Source of the DNA: Nitrospirae bacterium GWC2_42_7
GTDB taxonomy: Bacteria > Nitrospirota > Thermodesulfovibrionia > Thermodesulfovibrionales > UBA6898
Direction: 5' to 3'
Assembly: GCA_001803645.1 (NCBI GenBank)
Contig: MHDW01000148.1
Coordinates: forward strand, 2,127-16,866
Length of the DNA stretch: 14,740 bases
A program made the translations under genes and the position numbers. The notes below the pieces were generated by a model that saw only the letters and a list, made by a program, of their open reading frames with translations, had not been told where the DNA came from and ran no database searches. Of the stretch, positions 12,615-14,740 are shown piece by piece (the first letter of the stretch is position 1; each line of letters begins with the position of its first letter).

Positions 12615-14740
12615 ATGCATTCGCATTCGGATTACGTATCCCTCCATTTGCACACTGAATACAGTCTTCTGGACGGGGCAATAAGGATAAAAGAACTGGT
12701 CGAAAAGGCAAAGGAATTTAAAATGCCTGCCCTTGCCATGACTGACCACGGGAATCTTTTCGGCACAATAGAGTTTTATAAACAGGTCTCGAAGGCCGGA
12801 ATAAAACCTATCATCGGCTGTGAGGTCTATGTTGCTCCGGGAAGCAGGCTCGACAAGGACAGCACAGACAGAGAAGAGTCCTCTTTTCATTTAATACTTC
12901 TTGCAAGAGACAATCAGGGCTATAAAAACCTTGTTTCTCTTGTTACAAAGGCTTATCTCGAAGGGTTCTATTACAAGCCGAGAATAGATATGGACTTGCT
13001 TGAGCAATACAGCGGCGGCCTTATAGGCCTTTCAGCTTGTCTTAAGGGCGAAATCCCATATTTACTGCTGAGAGGTCAACTCGAAAAGGCAAGGGAAAGG
13101 GCTTTACAGTTCAAACATATACTCGGCCCTGAGAATTTTTACCTCGAAATACAGGAGAACGGAATACCTGAGCAGGCAGAAGCAAACAAAAAATTGATAG
13201 AACTTGCAACAGAACTCCATATCGGCCTTGTTGCTACGAATGATTGCCATTATCTGCACAAAAGCGATGCAAAGGCGCATGAAGTCCTCCTCTGCATCCA
13301 GACAGGGAAGACACTCAAAGACACCTCGAGGATGAAATTCAGCACCGAAGAATTTTATTTTAAGTCTCCGCTCGAAATGAAAGAGGCCTTTAAAGACGTA
13401 CCGGAAGCCATTACGAATACAAGGGTCATAGCAGAGAGGTGCAATGTTGATTTCAAACTCGGGGAAATACTTTTGCCGAAATACGAAGTGGAGGGCACGG
13501 AAGGGCCTGACGGCCTTTTATCAAGGCTTGCATCAGAGGGTCTGAAAACTAAATTTAAGGATGATCCTCCACCGGAATATCAGGAACGCTTAAAACATGA
13601 GCTTGAAGTCATCAAAAAAATGGACTATGCCTCTTACTTTCTGATCGTGAGAGATTTTATAAGTTACGCCAAAAGCAAAGACATACCTGTAGGCCCGGGC
13701 AGAGGCTCTGCTGCAGGAAGCCTTGTATCGTACTGCATTGATATAACAGAAATAGATCCTCTTAAATATAATCTGCTTTTCGAAAGGTTCCTGAATCCTG
13801 AGAGGATCAGCATGCCTGATATAGACGTTGACTTCTGTCAGGACAGAAGGGGTGAAGTAATATCCTATGTTACAGAGAAATACGGCAAAGACCATGTTGC
13901 ACAGATAATCACCTTCGGCACTATGGCAGCAAAGGCAGCTATCAGGGATGTAGGCAGGGCAATGGACATCCCTTATGCTGAGGTTGATAAGATAGCAAAG
14001 CTCGTGCCTAATATTGTCAAAATTACCATAGATGCTGCCCTGAATGAAGAGCCTCAGCTAAAAGAGATATACAAGACAAATCCACAGATCAAAGAGCTTA
14101 TTGATATCGCAAAACGCCTTGAGGGACTTAACAGGCATGCCTCCACTCATGCAGCAGGTGTTGTGATATCTCCTGTGCCTTTGACCGAATATACACCTCT
14201 GTACAAGAGCCCTTCGGACGAAAGTATAATGACACAGTTCGATATGGGGTCTATTGAGAGCATGGGGCTTCTGAAGTTTGATTTCCTCGGGCTGAAGACC
14301 CTTACTGTAATAAAAAAGACGCTTGACCATATCAAAAAAGCCGGTGGAGACCTTTCTTTAAAAGATATTTCCCTTGAAGACAAAAAGACCTATGACCTTC
14401 TCAGTTCAGGCCAGACCACAGGGATATTCCAGCTCGAAAGTGCAGGCATGAGAGATATCCTGCTAAAGATGGGGCCGAACAGGTTTGAGGAATTGATCGC
14501 CCTTGTTGCCCTCTACAGGCCTGGACCACTCGGAAGCGGCATGGTAGATGAGTTCATTAAGAGGAAAAAGGGCAAGATCCCTGTAAAATACGACCTGCCC
14601 CAGTTAAAAGAGATACTCGATGAAACATACGGGGTCATCCTGTATCAGGAACAGGTCATGAGAATTGCCAACAAACTTGCTAACTTTTCTCTTGGACAGG
14701 CTGACATACTCAGAAAGGCCATGGGGAAGAAAAACACTCA
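12615..14740 (+). CDS. dnaE: DNA polymerase III alpha subunit, N-terminal 708 codons (runs off the window)
   Basis: This is the replicative polymerase, partial at the right edge. The N-terminal PHP domain has H11 and H13 (SLHLHTEYS), D20, D44-H45 (MTDHGN), E70 (GCEVYV), H92, C142 and D210/H212 (NDCHYL), a full metal-binding set that E. coli DnaE has lost. The polymerase core follows: PVGPGRGSAAGSLVSY from residue 358, catalytic D404 and D406 in MPDIDVDF, RHASTHAAGVV, and the third catalytic D556 in LKFDFLGLK. The frame is open to the last base and ends at LRKAMGKKNT. About 450 more residues (rest of fingers, HhH, OB fold) would be expected. The start at 12615 follows an in-frame stop at 12603-12605; no Shine-Dalgarno is present. 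Confidence 0.96.
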   Translation, partial: MHSHSDYVSLHLHTEYSLLDGAIRIKELVEKAKEFKMPALAMTDHGNLFGTIEFYKQVSKAGIKPIIGCEVYVAPGSRLDKDSTDREESSFHLILLARDNQGYKNLVSLVTKAYLEGFYYKPRIDMDLLEQYSGGLIGLSACLKGEIPYLLLRGQLEKARERALQFKHILGPENFYLEIQENGIPEQAEANKKLIELATELHIGLVATNDCHYLHKSDAKAHEVLLCIQTGKTLKDTSRMKFSTEEFYFKSPLEMKEAFKDVPEAITNTRVIAERCNVDFKLGEILLPKYEVEGTEGPDGLLSRLASEGLKTKFKDDPPPEYQERLKHELEVIKKMDYASYFLIVRDFISYAKSKDIPVGPGRGSAAGSLVSYCIDITEIDPLKYNLLFERFLNPERISMPDIDVDFCQDRRGEVISYVTEKYGKDHVAQIITFGTMAAKAAIRDVGRAMDIPYAEVDKIAKLVPNIVKITIDAALNEEPQLKEIYKTNPQIKELIDIAKRLEGLNRHASTHAAGVVISPVPLTEYTPLYKSPSDESIMTQFDMGSIESMGLLKFDFLGLKTLTVIKKTLDHIKKAGGDLSLKDISLEDKKTYDLLSSGQTTGIFQLESAGMRDILLKMGPNRFEELIALVALYRPGPLGSGMVDEFIKRKKGKIPVKYDLPQLKEILDETYGVILYQEQVMRIANKLANFSLGQADILRKAMGKKNT

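Noticed and set aside
12546..12890. 114-codon minus-strand ORF
   Set aside because: Antisense shadow of the dnaE PHP-domain region, which has unmistakable motifs on the plus strand.
13590..14383. Three minus-strand ORFs near the right end
   Set aside because: All lie opposite the dnaE polymerase core, whose frame is open and conserved throughout.

Overview
The window looks like a chromosomal segment of an anaerobic or subsurface Gram-negative bacterium. Nitrospirota, or a related lineage once placed in the Deltaproteobacteria, is my best guess. This rests on moderate GC with AT-rich gene gaps, a stand-alone 4Fe-4S ferredoxin coupled to a deoxyhypusine-synthase-like gene, exported TldD-type proteins, dispersed GC-rich palindromes between genes, and many toxin-antitoxin (TA) genes and relics. 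No 16S or other decisive marker is present, so the assignment is inference.

Layout. Positions 1-305 hold no gene I can name, only weak open frames, a hairpin and a promoter. An orphan VapB-like antitoxin (306-536, +) runs convergently into a ferredoxin (543-734, -), which is translationally coupled to a deoxyhypusine-synthase-like protein (731-1675, -). Divergent from these is a small basic conserved protein (1831-2043, +) that seems to have lost its C-terminus. Next come a 47-residue reading frame on the minus strand (2105-2248), the N-terminal relic of an IS1-type transposase (2312-2530) and a complete VapBC-type module with its own promoter (2520-3175). Positions 3379-7151 (-) encode two exported TldD/TldE-family proteins. 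The upstream one has the zinc motif HExxxH plus a later Cys, and the downstream one has lost all of these. An imperfect palindrome of 86 bp separates them.

The second half begins with a ribbon-helix-helix antitoxin followed by a PIN toxin cut off after 34 codons (7293-7627). A HEPN/MNT pair follows (7759-8453), with a good promoter and a palindrome over its -35 box. Then come a GC-rich hairpin repeat, a large exported trypsin-like protease carrying about 14 TPR units (8670-10826), and a SEC-C protein with a PD-(D/E)xK-like nuclease signature (10873-12021). After these are an orphan CopG-type antitoxin (12134-12406, -) and the first 708 codons of dnaE (12615-14740, +), which runs off the window.

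How the genes work together. Three pairings are supported by spacing: ferredoxin with the DHS-like protein (4-bp overlap), the active and inactive TldD-family proteins (probable heterodimer outside the cytoplasm), and HEPN with MNT (22-bp overlap). The rest reads as a housekeeping backbone (dnaE, ferredoxin) in which TA modules and one insertion sequence landed and partly decayed. The trypsin-TPR gene and the SEC-C nuclease-like gene lie 46 bp apart in the same direction and are the least understood neighbours here.
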